Shown one piece after another: positions 1 through 7,052 of a DNA stretch of 10,971 nt. Both the position numbers and the translations under genes were made by a program. How positions within the stretch are numbered: the first letter of the stretch is position 1; every line of letters begins with the position of its first letter. The notes below the pieces were generated by a model. That model was not told the DNA's origin. It ran no database searches and saw only the letters and a program-made list of their open reading frames with translations. The DNA is from Gammaproteobacteria bacterium. Its GTDB lineage: Bacteria > Pseudomonadota > Gammaproteobacteria > Pseudomonadales > UBA7434. The stretch lies in assembly GCA_024280785.1 (NCBI GenBank), contig JAJRPK010000041.1, positions 1-10,971 on the forward strand, written 5' to 3'.

Positions 1-78
1 ACCTGAAAAAATAGCGGCGTTTGATAACACTGTTATTTCCATTAAATTCATTCGATATATTTGCTATATAAAGAGCAT

Positions 79-92
79 CGAGCCCGGGCTCG
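79..92. repeat. 14-bp perfect palindrome
   Basis: The sequence CGAGCCCGGGCTCG is its own reverse complement. It lies directly left of the attC-like hairpin and shares its last base with it. Two more inverted repeats lie to the left: ATAACA/TGTTAT around base 30 and an AT-rich ATATA/TATAT pair around base 60. Positions 1-91 hold no gene I can support. Its role is unknown; it could be a protein-binding site or part of a folded recombination site. Confidence 0.55.
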
Positions 93-144
93 TTCAACAA
101 CAGGATAAGTCGCGGCAAGCGCTACTTATCCTTATTCGTTAGGT
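92..144 (+). other. attC-like hairpin (possible integron cassette recombination site)
   Basis: GTTCAAC (92-98) fits the R'' consensus RYYYAAC, and GTTAGGT (138-144) fits the R' consensus GTTRRRY. Between them AGGATAAGT (102-110) pairs perfectly with ACTTATCCT (124-132), and CGC/GCG extends the stem with a two-base bulge at 122-123. Homology of the IS3 transposase to its family stops exactly at the GTTAGG box, as expected if this is a cassette junction. Against it: 53 bp is very short for attC and the usual single extrahelical bases are not clear. Without a T-run it does not look like an intrinsic terminator. Confidence 0.3.
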
Positions 145-728
145 TGCCGTAGGTTAACGGCTTTTACCAACGCGCTCTTCACCAAGTTAGTCGTCATGCG
201 TTTATCAATAGACCAGCCAACAATACGCCGTGAATATAAATCCATGACGATGGCTAAATACATCCACCCTTCGCCTGTTCTTAAGTAGGTAATATCACCG
301 GCCCAAACATCATTAGCTGCTACCGGGCTAAAGTTCTGATTCAACAGGTTAATCGCTACCGCATCGCTATGTTTACGGTTTGTTGTGACCTTATAAGCGA
401 TACGCTGCGTGACACGCAGCCCTAGCTTACGCATCACCGTTTTCGCTCGATAGCGGCCAACAGAGAAGCCTTCTTCACGCAATTTTTTCATCAGTTCTCT
501 AGAGCCCAGACTTTGCCGACTTGCTGTAAACAAGGCTTTAGCTCGGCGATAAAGCTGTAACTCTTCAGCGCTAATTAACTGAGCAGGCCGCTTAACCCAC
601 GCGTAGTAGCTTGATCGACTCAATCCAACCATTCGACATAAGCGGTTAACCGGCAACCGGCCTGAGTAACTCTGAATAAACTGATGCTTTATTTCATTTC
701 TTTGGCGAAGAAGGCTGAAGCCTTTTTT
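132..728 (-). pseudogene. IS3-family transposase OrfB, 3'-truncated (integrase core)
   Basis: Integrase-catalytic (rve/DDE) subunit of an IS3-family transposase. Read after a -1 shift at the slippery site, it continues with an HTH_21-like region (F-I-Q-S-Y-S-G-R-L-P-V-N-R-L-C-R-M-V-G-L) and then reaches the first catalytic aspartate in W-A-G-D-I-T-Y-L and the D-L-Y-S-R-R-I-V-G-W motif. It ends after ...N-L-R-Q-P-N-E at a stop in foreign sequence. The family is normally about 280 residues; the second catalytic Asp (HSDRGSQY region) and the catalytic Glu are absent, so the product should be inactive. A TTG at 656 could start an independent 174-residue product, but OrfB is normally made only as a frameshift fusion with OrfA. 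Confidence 0.85.
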
Positions 729-979
729 AATATGTCCTTTTCGATGCGCAGATGCTTGTTCTCTTTGCGTAACCGATGAAGCTCCGTCCGTTCATTCGCT
801 GATAGAGCGCCGTCTTGTTTTGAGGCTTCAATCTTCGCCTTCCAGTCGTAGAGCTGATTGGCTCGAATACCCAGTGATTTAGCAGCCTCAGGGACCGAGT
901 ACCCTTGATCTGTCACCAAAGCAACGGCCTCTTCTTTAAAGGCTTGAGGATAACTCTTGTAAACTCGTTTTTGATTCAT
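689..979 (-). CDS. IS3-family transposase OrfA (helix-turn-helix)
   Basis: A 96-residue DNA-binding subunit of an IS3 transposase. The N-terminal half is a helix-turn-helix of the HTH_Tnp_1 type (Y-P-Q-A-F-K-E-E-A-V...V-P-E-A-A-K-S-L-G-I). The C-terminal half is a leucine-zipper-like coil (L-H-R-L-R-K-E-N-K-H-L-R-I-E-K-D-I-L-K-K) used for oligomerisation. I chose the ATG at 979 because GGAG lies 5 bases upstream; the TTG at 997 has no such site. It appears intact but OrfB is truncated. In IS3 elements free OrfA often represses transposition by competing for the terminal repeats, so it could still act on related copies elsewhere. Confidence 0.88.
   Translation of the reverse strand: MNQKRVYKSYPQAFKEEAVALVTDQGYSVPEAAKSLGIRANQLYDWKAKIEASKQDGALSANERTELHRLRKENKHLRIEKDILKKASAFFAKEMK
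722..728 (-). promoter_or_regulatory. programmed -1 frameshift heptamer (A AAA AAG)
   Basis: On the minus strand the orfA codons TTA AAA AAG contain the A AAA AAG slippery heptamer. A -1 slip moves ribosomes into the orfB frame (G-F-S-L-L-R-Q-R-N-E-I-K-H-Q...), which then runs through the integrase domain. This is the standard IS3-family arrangement for making the OrfAB transposase. Confidence 0.85.
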
Positions 980-1013
980 ATACACTCCAATAATCAACCG
1001 TATTGTCTTTTAT

Positions 1014-1038
1014 TGAAGTGTCCAGATCAATTAGACCA
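1014..1038 (-). repeat. surviving terminal inverted repeat of the IS3 element
   Basis: Read on the minus strand this starts with TGGTCT and contains TCTGGACAC, similar to the T-A-T-G-G-A-C-A-C core in the terminal repeat of IS3 itself. It sits 35 bases upstream of the orfA start, the usual place for the orfA-side repeat. The partner repeat is missing, so the exact outer base (put at 1038 from the CA-3' end) is inferred. Confidence 0.55.
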
Positions 1039-1082
1039 GAACAGAACTTAGCGTTAGACTATCACCGATAAGTATTTATTCT

Positions 1083-1271
1083 GATACTGTTTTTGTTTAT
1101 GAGACCGGTCAAATTAGACTAGTTTGCGTATTGTCAAAGGTTGAATCAGAGAATTTTTCTCTTAACGTACACGATAATATTCAATGGGTAGAAATTGGAG
1201 ACCTTCTTTCCTACAAGCTTGCGCCTGCCAATATCGAAATCGCAATAAAACTGGGAAAAGACGGAACTTAA
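1083..1271 (+). pseudogene. C-terminal fragment of a Nudix hydrolase (NudG/MutT-like)
   Basis: An open frame without a start ends in TAA at 1269. It encodes about 62 residues with I-R-L-V-C-V, then Q-W-V-E-I-G-D-L-L-S-Y-K-L-A-P-A-N-I-E-I. The W...L..Y.LAPA.I pattern is characteristic of the C-terminus of NudG/MutT-like nucleotide pyrophosphohydrolases. The catalytic Nudix box (GX5EX7REUXEEXGU) and the whole N-terminal half are absent. The fragment begins shortly after the IS3 end at 1038, so the IS or a later deletion probably removed the rest. The family call is from memory of E. coli NudG and is reasonable but not proven. Confidence 0.6.
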
Positions 1272-1730
1272 ACCACTGTAGGCGATGACAAATGATAATT
1301 ATTTCCTTCTGCAATAACTATAGTCAAACTCGAATTAACCAGTAAGTGGCTGTGTAATTCCCCCGAAAAACCGGAAAATGAGGCGAGAATGGAAGCAGTT
1401 TTACAATTGCTCGACTAAGCTCAGAGCGACTGAGCTGAAGATGATGGACTGGGCAGAATTTCACGTAAGGCAGTCCTTGTCTAGACGGCCCCGAATCAAA
1501 ACTAAATCCTGATACTTCCAAATTCCCTCCATAGCGTAAGAGTCCTTTAAACAAAAGAGTAGAGATAATAGCGTTAAATATACGGCTGCATAAATTACAA
1601 TCAAAGATCCAGGTTCGTTAAATCCGTAGTTAAAATTAAAAATCAGGAGACAAAACCCTATATCGGGAGTACTATTGTGCGGTGAATGAGAGATTAGCTC
1701 CTGATGACGACGCTCTACTAGTGCCTAAAT
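1272..1730. other. 459-base stretch with no confident gene; leader of ietA
   Basis: I see no convincing gene. The longest frame (76 codons, minus strand, 1324-1554) matches no family I recognise. A short plus-strand frame ending at 1415 contains N-S-P-E-K-P-E-N-E-A-R-M-E-A-V-L-Q-L-L-D and may be a gene remnant. AGCTCAG (1418-1424) and CTGAGCT (1430-1436) form a perfect 7-bp stem with a 5-base loop, but no T-run follows. A weak -10-like TACAAT lies at 1596-1601 with no good -35. The ietA promoter presumably lies in the last 150 bases, but I cannot place it. Confidence 0.5.
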
Positions 1731-2753
1731 ATGCCAAGAAGTGATTTAGTAGTAAAACTTATAAAAGCCGGAGTCAGTGGTGATGGTGCAGAGCTTCGCT
1801 CTGTTGCCGAGTCTATTGCTGCCGACGAAAGAGCCAAAAAGCACGGTGGAGTTGCAGAAAGAATTGCCCGAGTGTTGGATTCTAGCCCCACTAATAGTGC
1901 GAATGGAAAATCTAACCACCAAGGAGTTAGGGTCCGTGATGGCTCTGGTGGGATCCAAAGAAAAGAGCCCAGAATACCATTGTCTAATCTATATCTCAGT
2001 AGACCTATACGCTCCGCGTGCGAGGAACTGATAGAAGAACAGGGAAGAGCCGATGTATTGAGGTCAAACGGCTTAGAGCCCAGGCATAGAGTTCTAATGG
2101 TCGGACCTCCAGGAAACGGTAAGACGTCTTTGGCGGAGGCTCTAGCATATGAACTAGCGCTTCCTTTATTTACTGTTCGCTATGATGCGGTTGTAACGAG
2201 TTACCTTGGTGAGACCGCACAGAGGCTTAGAAGGCTATTTGACTTTGTGCGCACAGAACCCTGTGTACTTTTTTTTGATGAATTTGATGCAATCGGGAAA
2301 GAGCGCGGTGATCTTCATGAAACTGGTGAAATAAAGCGTGTGGTAACGACTTTACTTTTGCAGCTAGATGATTTGCCATCATATTGTGTATTTGTTGGCG
2401 CTACGAACCACCCAGAGCTTTTAGACCGTGCTACTTGGCGGAGGTTTGAGCTCCGAATTAATGTCGCTAAACCCACTGAGTTACAGATGACCACATATTT
2501 TGCTGATCAGCTAAGAAAATTAACAGGAACTCCAGGGTATACAGCTAAGCGGCTCTTAGAGGACGTATCAGTAAATAGTTATTCAGAGGCTGAGAATTTT
2601 TTTCTCGATGTGCGAAGAAGGGTGGCATTGAGTATGGGCGAAATCTCACTGAGATCCGTCATTTCAGAAAGAGTACGTGCATGGAACGAACGAATAAAAA
2701 TTCCAGGAGAAAGTGAAAATCATGACAGGACGACCCATTCTTCGGCTTCCTAA
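1731..2753 (+). CDS. ietA: AAA+ ATPase of an IetAS-type module
   Basis: A 340-residue AAA-family ATPase. The N-terminal ~80 residues are a basic/helical, probably target- or partner-binding region. The ATPase core follows: Walker A G-P-P-G-N-G-K-T at 125-132, Walker B V-L-F-F-D-E-F-D at 179-186, sensor-1 G-A-T-N at 223-226, and candidate arginine-finger residues R237/R238 in W-R-R-F-E. A helical lid runs to about residue 315. No protease or nuclease domain is fused to it. ATG 1731 is the only start after an in-frame stop at 1719, though it lacks a clear Shine-Dalgarno sequence. The stop lies inside the downstream protease gene, so the two are translationally linked. An AAA ATPase beside a ~870-residue subtilisin-like protease is the IetAS layout, known from Agrobacterium Ti-plasmid maintenance and later as an anti-phage module. 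The ATPase is thought to control or feed the protease; that role is inferred here. Confidence 0.85.
   Translation: MPRSDLVVKLIKAGVSGDGAELRSVAESIAADERAKKHGGVAERIARVLDSSPTNSANGKSNHQGVRVRDGSGGIQRKEPRIPLSNLYLSRPIRSACEELIEEQGRADVLRSNGLEPRHRVLMVGPPGNGKTSLAEALAYELALPLFTVRYDAVVTSYLGETAQRLRRLFDFVRTEPCVLFFDEFDAIGKERGDLHETGEIKRVVTTLLLQLDDLPSYCVFVGATNHPELLDRATWRRFELRINVAKPTELQMTTYFADQLRKLTGTPGYTAKRLLEDVSVNSYSEAENFFLDVRRRVALSMGEISLRSVISERVRAWNERIKIPGESENHDRTTHSSAS
2705..2710 (+). promoter_or_regulatory. Shine-Dalgarno that decides the ietS start
   Basis: AGGAGA lies inside the 3' end of the ATPase gene. It is 11 bases before the ATG at 2722 but only 2 bases before the in-frame GTG at 2713. Normal spacing therefore favours ATG 2722 and gives a 32-base overlap between the two genes. 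Confidence 0.65.
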
Positions 2754-5325
2754 TGGTCGCGATTCTGTTCGACCAACCGGATCACCGAGAAATATCCCAA
2801 GGCCGAGAGGACCAGGAAGGACGAGGCAGACAGAAAAATTTAGCCCGACCTTTGAAAGTTTATCTGCAGCTATAAACAAAGAAGGTTCTATCGTCGAATT
2901 ACGCAGCGATCCTTTGGGAATAGCACCCGAGCGAGCGCTTGTTTTCGAAACCGCTGGGGAAATACAAGGATTTATCCGCGCTGCTAGAGCCGTAGGATTA
3001 TCAGTCATCTCGCAATCAGACCATACCGCAGATTTTTTGGATGAGTTCTACTATGAAGATGGGCAACCACTAAAGCCTTCTCTTTATGCAACTATGCCAA
3101 CGTTAGATTCTATAAATAATTTGCTTCTTTTATGGAATGCATATCAAAACGGAGAGACCCTACCCACTGGTACGACGCCATGGCGAGATGTTTTCGATTT
3201 GCTAATGGACATAAGGGTCTGGGGTCCTGAAGATAGATTTCCCGAGACGATAAGAAGACAAATAGCAGATCAACTACCTTTTGATGATATGGATTCAGTT
3301 CATTTAGAAGTTGAGATCCTGCCGGTTGAAAGTTCAGAAAAGAGGGCACAGTGGAGTCGGCTAGCAGAACAAAGAATAATAGAATTAGGAGGGCGAGTAA
3401 TCGATCGCAGTGTTATCGACGAAGCAGGTTTTACTTACGAGGCGCTTTTGGTGGTACTCACCGCCTCTGCTGTGAGGCAATTGATTGAAAACCCAAACGA
3501 TATAAATGGATTAGCTAGTGTAGAAGGCATACAACTAATTTTGCCACAAACCGTAGCCCAATCGTCTATTACGGGACCGGAAGGCGTAACTTCCCAACAA
3601 AATTCAAACGGTTCTTTTGATTCAGACGCTCTATTCCGGGGGGCCTTGCTAGATGGCACTGTAGTGGCGTCTCATCCATCGCTTGAGAACGGCATCCAAA
3701 TAGAAGACTTGAATGAATTGGTTGGCCTATCGCAAGTTGCCAATAGATATCACGCGACATCGATGGCTTCGCTCATCTTGAGAGGAGACCTGGAAGCGGA
3801 TGGCGAGCCATTAACGGATTGTCGAATACTTAACATACCTATACTGGTGGATACAGAGGGGAGTGGCGCGAAGTCTCCAAGTAATCGTTTATTTGTTGAT
3901 TTAGTCCATACCTCCTTAGTGCGTTTATTCGATGGGGATGAGCCTATTGCTCCACAGGTGTTTGTAATTAATTTCTCTGTTGGAGTATCGAACATACGTT
4001 TTAGTGGAAGTGCAAGCGCATTAGCCCGGCTTCTAGATTGGTGGGCATATACCCATGGCATTTTATTTGTAATATCCGCTGGAAATATCACAGATGACCT
4101 AATCATATCAGAAGTTACAACTACCGAATTTGAAGACTCCTCCCAAGAAGAGCAGAGGGCTATGGTTCGTGCAGCGCTGAGGGAGCGTGCGTTTGAGAGG
4201 ACTTTACTTTCCCCGGCAGAAGCAATAAATGGTCTTACAGTTGGAGCATTAAGTGAGGACTTGGCGCCAGCAGGTCCAAACAGAGGCACCACTCCAAATT
4301 ATCAATTTATTGGTGACCATGGAAATCTACCGTCAATTTCAAGTGCAATTGGATTGGGAAAATCTAGGTCCATTAAGCCAGATATTTTAACGAGTGGTGG
4401 CGTACATGAGTTGCAAGCCTACCCCTCCAATGGAAATACAAGATTAAAAGTCCGCCCTCAATCACAACAAAATGGCCTAGTAGTAGCTTCCCCAATAGGT
4501 GGTGCGCAGGCATCGGTACAACGAGCACGTGGGACTAGCTGTGCTACAGCGCTCGCCACGAGGTCAATTCTTAAAGCGGCTGATCGGCTGGTAGGTGAAG
4601 ATGGTCCGTATCAGGGAGAGGAGCTTCCTAGGGAAGATTTAGCTCTTATCACGCGCGCGTTAGCGGTAAATTCTGCTACATGGTCTAACGATGCGACTGA
4701 TTTGTACGAAGAAGAGAAAATCGTACACGGGGCTCACAGACACGCCAAAGCAAAGGAAGAGGTAGCGAAGTACTTTGGCCACGGTATTCTCGCTCCAACT
4801 CGGATGCAGGAGTCCTCCGAAAGTGGAGCCACCTTGGTGGGACTTGGGTCGATCTGTGTAGACCAAGCGAAGATTTTCGATTTTCCACTGCCCCCATCCC
4901 TGGCTGGTGACAAAATGCCCCGCTCGATGCATGTCACTTTAACATGGTTTTCTCCCGTAGATAACGTCGGCGCCCGGTACCGTATGGCATCACTGGAAGC
5001 ATTTGCCGATGCAGAAGATGACTCCACAAACCAAGACAATGAGTGGAGTTTAGGTCTGAAGACCGCGGGGCTAGATCAAAATATGATAAAAAAAGGGAGC
5101 GTTTGGTCACGTAGACTTATTCACACAAGGCTTTTGGCACCTGATTATGATGAAGACGCGCACATTCCTATAAGAGTCCAATGCCGAGACGCTGCAAATG
5201 GTGCGCTAGATCCGGACCAATCCTTTAGGTTTGCCATAGTGGTTTCTCTCGAATTAGAAGCATCAGCGGAATATGATATTTACGAGGAAATTCAGACACG
5301 GCTTCGCTTAAGGGTGCGTCAATAG
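2722..5325 (+). CDS. ietS: subtilisin-like serine protease (peptidase S8) of an IetAS-type module
   Basis: An 867-residue S8-family protease. The first ~300 residues are an extension with a basic, proline/arginine-rich start and no signal peptide, so it should act in the cytoplasm. The catalytic triad is visible in family order: Asp311 in A-L-L-D-G-T-V, His344 in H-A-T-S-M-A-S-L, and Ser606 in G-T-S-C-A-T-A-L-A. Asn455 in V-I-S-A-G-N is the oxyanion-hole residue. The last ~220 residues look like a beta-rich C-terminal domain (V-T-L-T-W-F-S-P) ending in a charged tail. All key residues are present, so the enzyme is probably active. ATG 2722 fits the AGGAGA site better than GTG 2713. Overlap with the ATPase gene indicates one transcript. 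Likely role: effector protease of an IetAS plasmid-stability/phage-defence pair; substrate unknown. Confidence 0.87.
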   Translation: MTGRPILRLPNGRDSVRPTGSPRNIPRPRGPGRTRQTEKFSPTFESLSAAINKEGSIVELRSDPLGIAPERALVFETAGEIQGFIRAARAVGLSVISQSDHTADFLDEFYYEDGQPLKPSLYATMPTLDSINNLLLLWNAYQNGETLPTGTTPWRDVFDLLMDIRVWGPEDRFPETIRRQIADQLPFDDMDSVHLEVEILPVESSEKRAQWSRLAEQRIIELGGRVIDRSVIDEAGFTYEALLVVLTASAVRQLIENPNDINGLASVEGIQLILPQTVAQSSITGPEGVTSQQNSNGSFDSDALFRGALLDGTVVASHPSLENGIQIEDLNELVGLSQVANRYHATSMASLILRGDLEADGEPLTDCRILNIPILVDTEGSGAKSPSNRLFVDLVHTSLVRLFDGDEPIAPQVFVINFSVGVSNIRFSGSASALARLLDWWAYTHGILFVISAGNITDDLIISEVTTTEFEDSSQEEQRAMVRAALRERAFERTLLSPAEAINGLTVGALSEDLAPAGPNRGTTPNYQFIGDHGNLPSISSAIGLGKSRSIKPDILTSGGVHELQAYPSNGNTRLKVRPQSQQNGLVVASPIGGAQASVQRARGTSCATALATRSILKAADRLVGEDGPYQGEELPREDLALITRALAVNSATWSNDATDLYEEEKIVHGAHRHAKAKEEVAKYFGHGILAPTRMQESSESGATLVGLGSICVDQAKIFDFPLPPSLAGDKMPRSMHVTLTWFSPVDNVGARYRMASLEAFADAEDDSTNQDNEWSLGLKTAGLDQNMIKKGSVWSRRLIHTRLLAPDYDEDAHIPIRVQCRDAANGALDPDQSFRFAIVVSLELEASAEYDIYEEIQTRLRLRVRQ

Positions 5326-5335
5326 TCCGCTGCAT

Positions 5336-5355
5336 GGGGGCATTTTTGGGGGCAT
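5336..5355. repeat. tandem GGGGGCAT repeat inside a TGCATG/CATGCA inverted repeat
   Basis: GGGGGCAT occurs at 5336-5343 and 5348-5355 (12-base period, TTTT between). The pair is framed by TGCATG (5331-5336) and CATGCA (5353-5358). It starts 10 bases after the ietS stop. Short G-rich direct repeats of this sort are sometimes seen at edges of integrase-carried islands, so it may mark the right end of the module, but no integrase or second copy lies in the window. It does not look like an intrinsic terminator. Confidence 0.5.
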
Positions 5356-5674
5356 GCAAACCAACTCTAGTATAATATATTCCTACTATTCAATTATTTA
5401 AAACGTGTTTGCCATAGAGCCTCTGGCACCATTTGATCTACCAGTATTCTTATAATCTCCCCTTCTCGTTTTTAATCTTGTCCTACAGTCACCTTCTTCT
5501 CTACCTATCAATTAAATACACCTTTTGCCGACGCCAAGTCTCTAGTCAAATCTGCTTAAGACATTAAAATGCTCTGGCTTGGTATCGGTTTGACTGGCAT
5601 TGACAAGGCCCTACTTTTACAACCATTTGATTTAGAGCTGTTTTACTGTAAGTGTCCTCGATACCTCGTAACTC
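5356..5674. other. 319-base non-coding gap between convergent ietS and rhuM-fic
   Basis: No gene is supported on either strand; open frames are short and matchless. TATAAT occurs at 5371-5376 but without a -35 at the right distance. The gap is AT-rich up to about 5530. No clear terminator hairpin with a T-run was found for either convergent gene. Confidence 0.5.
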
Positions 5675-6670
5675 TTAAATCGCTAACATATGCATGATTA
5701 ATCGAATGAGCGTTTCCTTTTGCTTGGGATCCGACTCGGCAACTAACAATGTCAATGCCGCGAGGCCTGTATCATTAATAATGGGCTCTCCCTGCCCCTT
5801 AAACAGCCGCCCGTTGCGGTGGAGAAAATCAACAAATAAAAACGCACCGCTACGTTTATTGCCATCGCTGAACGGATGGTTTTTTACGACAAAATACAGC
5901 AGGTGCGCGGCTTTGCTTTCGATGCTGGGATATGCGGGTTCTCCGAATACGGTTTGATCCAGGTTGCCCAATATCGATGCCAGACCGTCTTCTCTTAAGC
6001 GCGCGAATAATTCGCTGGCTTCACCACGTTCTATTAATGACGCCTTTAACAGATTAAGGCTATCCATCGCTTCATTGGCGTGGGGTAGGTTTCCGCCTAG
6101 CTGGCCTTTGGGGTCGTCTAACAGCCCTTCGTCGTAACGTTGTAGCCATAAAAACGTTTGCGTGTAGCGGCTGACAATGTTCACCAAACCGCTGCCCGCT
6201 TCGGCAGTCAGCTCAGGAGATTTTGCGGCCTTTTGAATGAGAGCGATGGCTTGCTGGAGTTCTTCGGCGTTTTTGTCGAAGCGTTGTTGGCCGATGCTAT
6301 AGCCGTGAACGAGAAGTTCTTTTAAGCGCTGGGTAGCCCAGATACGAAATTGGGTGCCCTTTATAGAGTTAACCCGATAGCCGACGGATATCACCGCATC
6401 GAGGTTATAGTGCTTGATACGTCGTTTAACTTCCCTGCTGCCCTCTTTTCGAACTACCGAGGATTCCTCGGTAGTTGATATTTCATCGAGTTCGCCATCT
6501 TCATAGACATTTTTTAAGTGCAGACCAACATTGTCTGTACTGGTATCCAGTAACTCGGAAATCTGGGCCTGACTAAGCCACAACGTCTCTTTTTGACTAT
6601 CCAGCCGGACTTCTACTTGGCTGCCTTCATTTTCATAAATCAGTATTTCGTTCATTGCTTTATTTTTCAT
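5675..6670 (-). CDS. RhuM-family protein with C-terminal Fic/Doc domain
   Basis: A 331-residue two-domain protein. Residues 1-130 match the RhuM ('virulence protein') N-terminal domain, with L-W-L-S-Q-A-Q-I-S-E-L-L, N-V-Y-E-D-G-E-L, Y-N-L-D-A-V-I-S-V-G-Y-R-V-N-S and F-R-I-W-A-T motifs; this region resembles a phage-regulator DNA-binding domain. A helical linker follows. The Fic domain carries H-P-F-S-D-G-N-K-R at 265-273. The His is catalytic, and D269 with N271 bind Mg/phosphate. The motif is intermediate between classical Fic (HPFxxGNGR, AMP transfer) and Doc (HxFxxANKR, phosphorylation of EF-Tu), so the reaction cannot be named. I see no clear S/TxxxE(G/N) inhibitory motif. ATG 6670 has AAGGAG 8 bases upstream. 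It lies 56 bases downstream of a small same-strand gene, probably co-transcribed. Confidence 0.85.
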   Translation of the reverse strand: MKNKAMNEILIYENEGSQVEVRLDSQKETLWLSQAQISELLDTSTDNVGLHLKNVYEDGELDEISTTEESSVVRKEGSREVKRRIKHYNLDAVISVGYRVNSIKGTQFRIWATQRLKELLVHGYSIGQQRFDKNAEELQQAIALIQKAAKSPELTAEAGSGLVNIVSRYTQTFLWLQRYDEGLLDDPKGQLGGNLPHANEAMDSLNLLKASLIERGEASELFARLREDGLASILGNLDQTVFGEPAYPSIESKAAHLLYFVVKNHPFSDGNKRSGAFLFVDFLHRNGRLFKGQGEPIINDTGLAALTLLVAESDPKQKETLIRLIMHMLAI

Positions 6671-6726
6671 GGTTCACACTCCTTGTGTATTGATAGATAG
6701 TTATTTGGTCCATAAATACTTAAGTA

Positions 6727-7023
6727 TCATATATTAGGTTTTGGGTTATCTCTATGTATTTCCCTTATCCTCCCCAACACTATCTCTCCCTGCACCTTTA
6801 GGCGCTCAGCGATATGCGCCAAACCATAAACCGCTTGATCGTTCAAGCTGCCATGAACGTGAATAACTTCGATAGCGGAAAATAAAAAATAATAACTGTC
6901 GAGTAGTTGCTCGAAATCGTCGTGGATTTGCCCGAGGTGGTTGTTAAGGGGTGCTTTATCTTGACGATGGGATGATTTTGCTTTGCGCAGAGCGCGCCCT
7001 AGCTTAGAATTCGTTTTAGCCAT
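6727..7023 (-). CDS. small unknown protein upstream of rhuM-fic
   Basis: A 98-residue protein I do not recognise. It has a basic N-terminus (K/R-rich through residue 24) and then mostly helical sequence (D-D-F-E-Q-L-L-D-S-Y-Y-F-L-F-S-A-I-E-V). It has no signal peptide, membrane segment or cysteine pair. The ATG is supported by GAGGT placed 5 bases upstream. It shares strand with rhuM-fic and ends 56 bases before that gene, so one transcript is likely. A possible role is a partner or modulator of the RhuM-Fic protein, but this rests on position only. A LexA-box-like site lies about 130 bases upstream. Confidence 0.7.
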   Translation of the reverse strand: MAKTNSKLGRALRKAKSSHRQDKAPLNNHLGQIHDDFEQLLDSYYFLFSAIEVIHVHGSLNDQAVYGLAHIAERLKVQGEIVLGRIREIHRDNPKPNI

Positions 7024-7052
7024 GGTGACCTCTGTGTAGGTTGCTTTGGTTA

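Larger units (their letters stand above)
138..1038 (-). mobile_element. truncated IS3-family insertion sequence
   Basis: Two overlapping reading frames on the minus strand encode an IS3-type OrfA and the N-terminal half of OrfB, linked by an A AAA AAG slippery heptamer. The upstream end carries an IS3-like terminal sequence at 1014-1038 (5'-TGGTCT... with a TCTGGACAC core on the minus strand). The other end is missing: OrfB breaks off just before the conserved H-S-D-R segment, so the second terminal repeat and about a third of the transposase gene are gone. The copy cannot move on its own. No target-site duplication can be checked because one end is lost. Confidence 0.8.

Noticed and set aside
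1..51. Minus-strand frame from ATG 51 running off the left edge (M-N-L-M-E-I-T-V-L-S...)
   Set aside because: Only 17 codons are visible, with no clear ribosome site and no recognisable motif; it could be a gene start but cannot be supported.
57..68. 12-base sequence shared with 9786-9797 (ATATTTGCTATA)
   Set aside because: AT-rich, short and without extended similarity; likely chance.
1051..1059. GCGTTAGAC, resembling an attC right end (also GCGTTAAAT at 1571-1579)
   Set aside because: No partner R'' box or stem was found; about ten GTTRRRY matches per strand are expected by chance in this length.
1324..1554. 76-codon minus-strand reading frame
   Set aside because: No recognisable family, no ribosome site seen, and composition typical of a chance frame; kept only as part of the non-coding stretch.
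3750..4292. 180-codon minus-strand frame inside ietS
   Set aside because: It is a shadow of the protease gene, whose plus-strand frame carries all family motifs.
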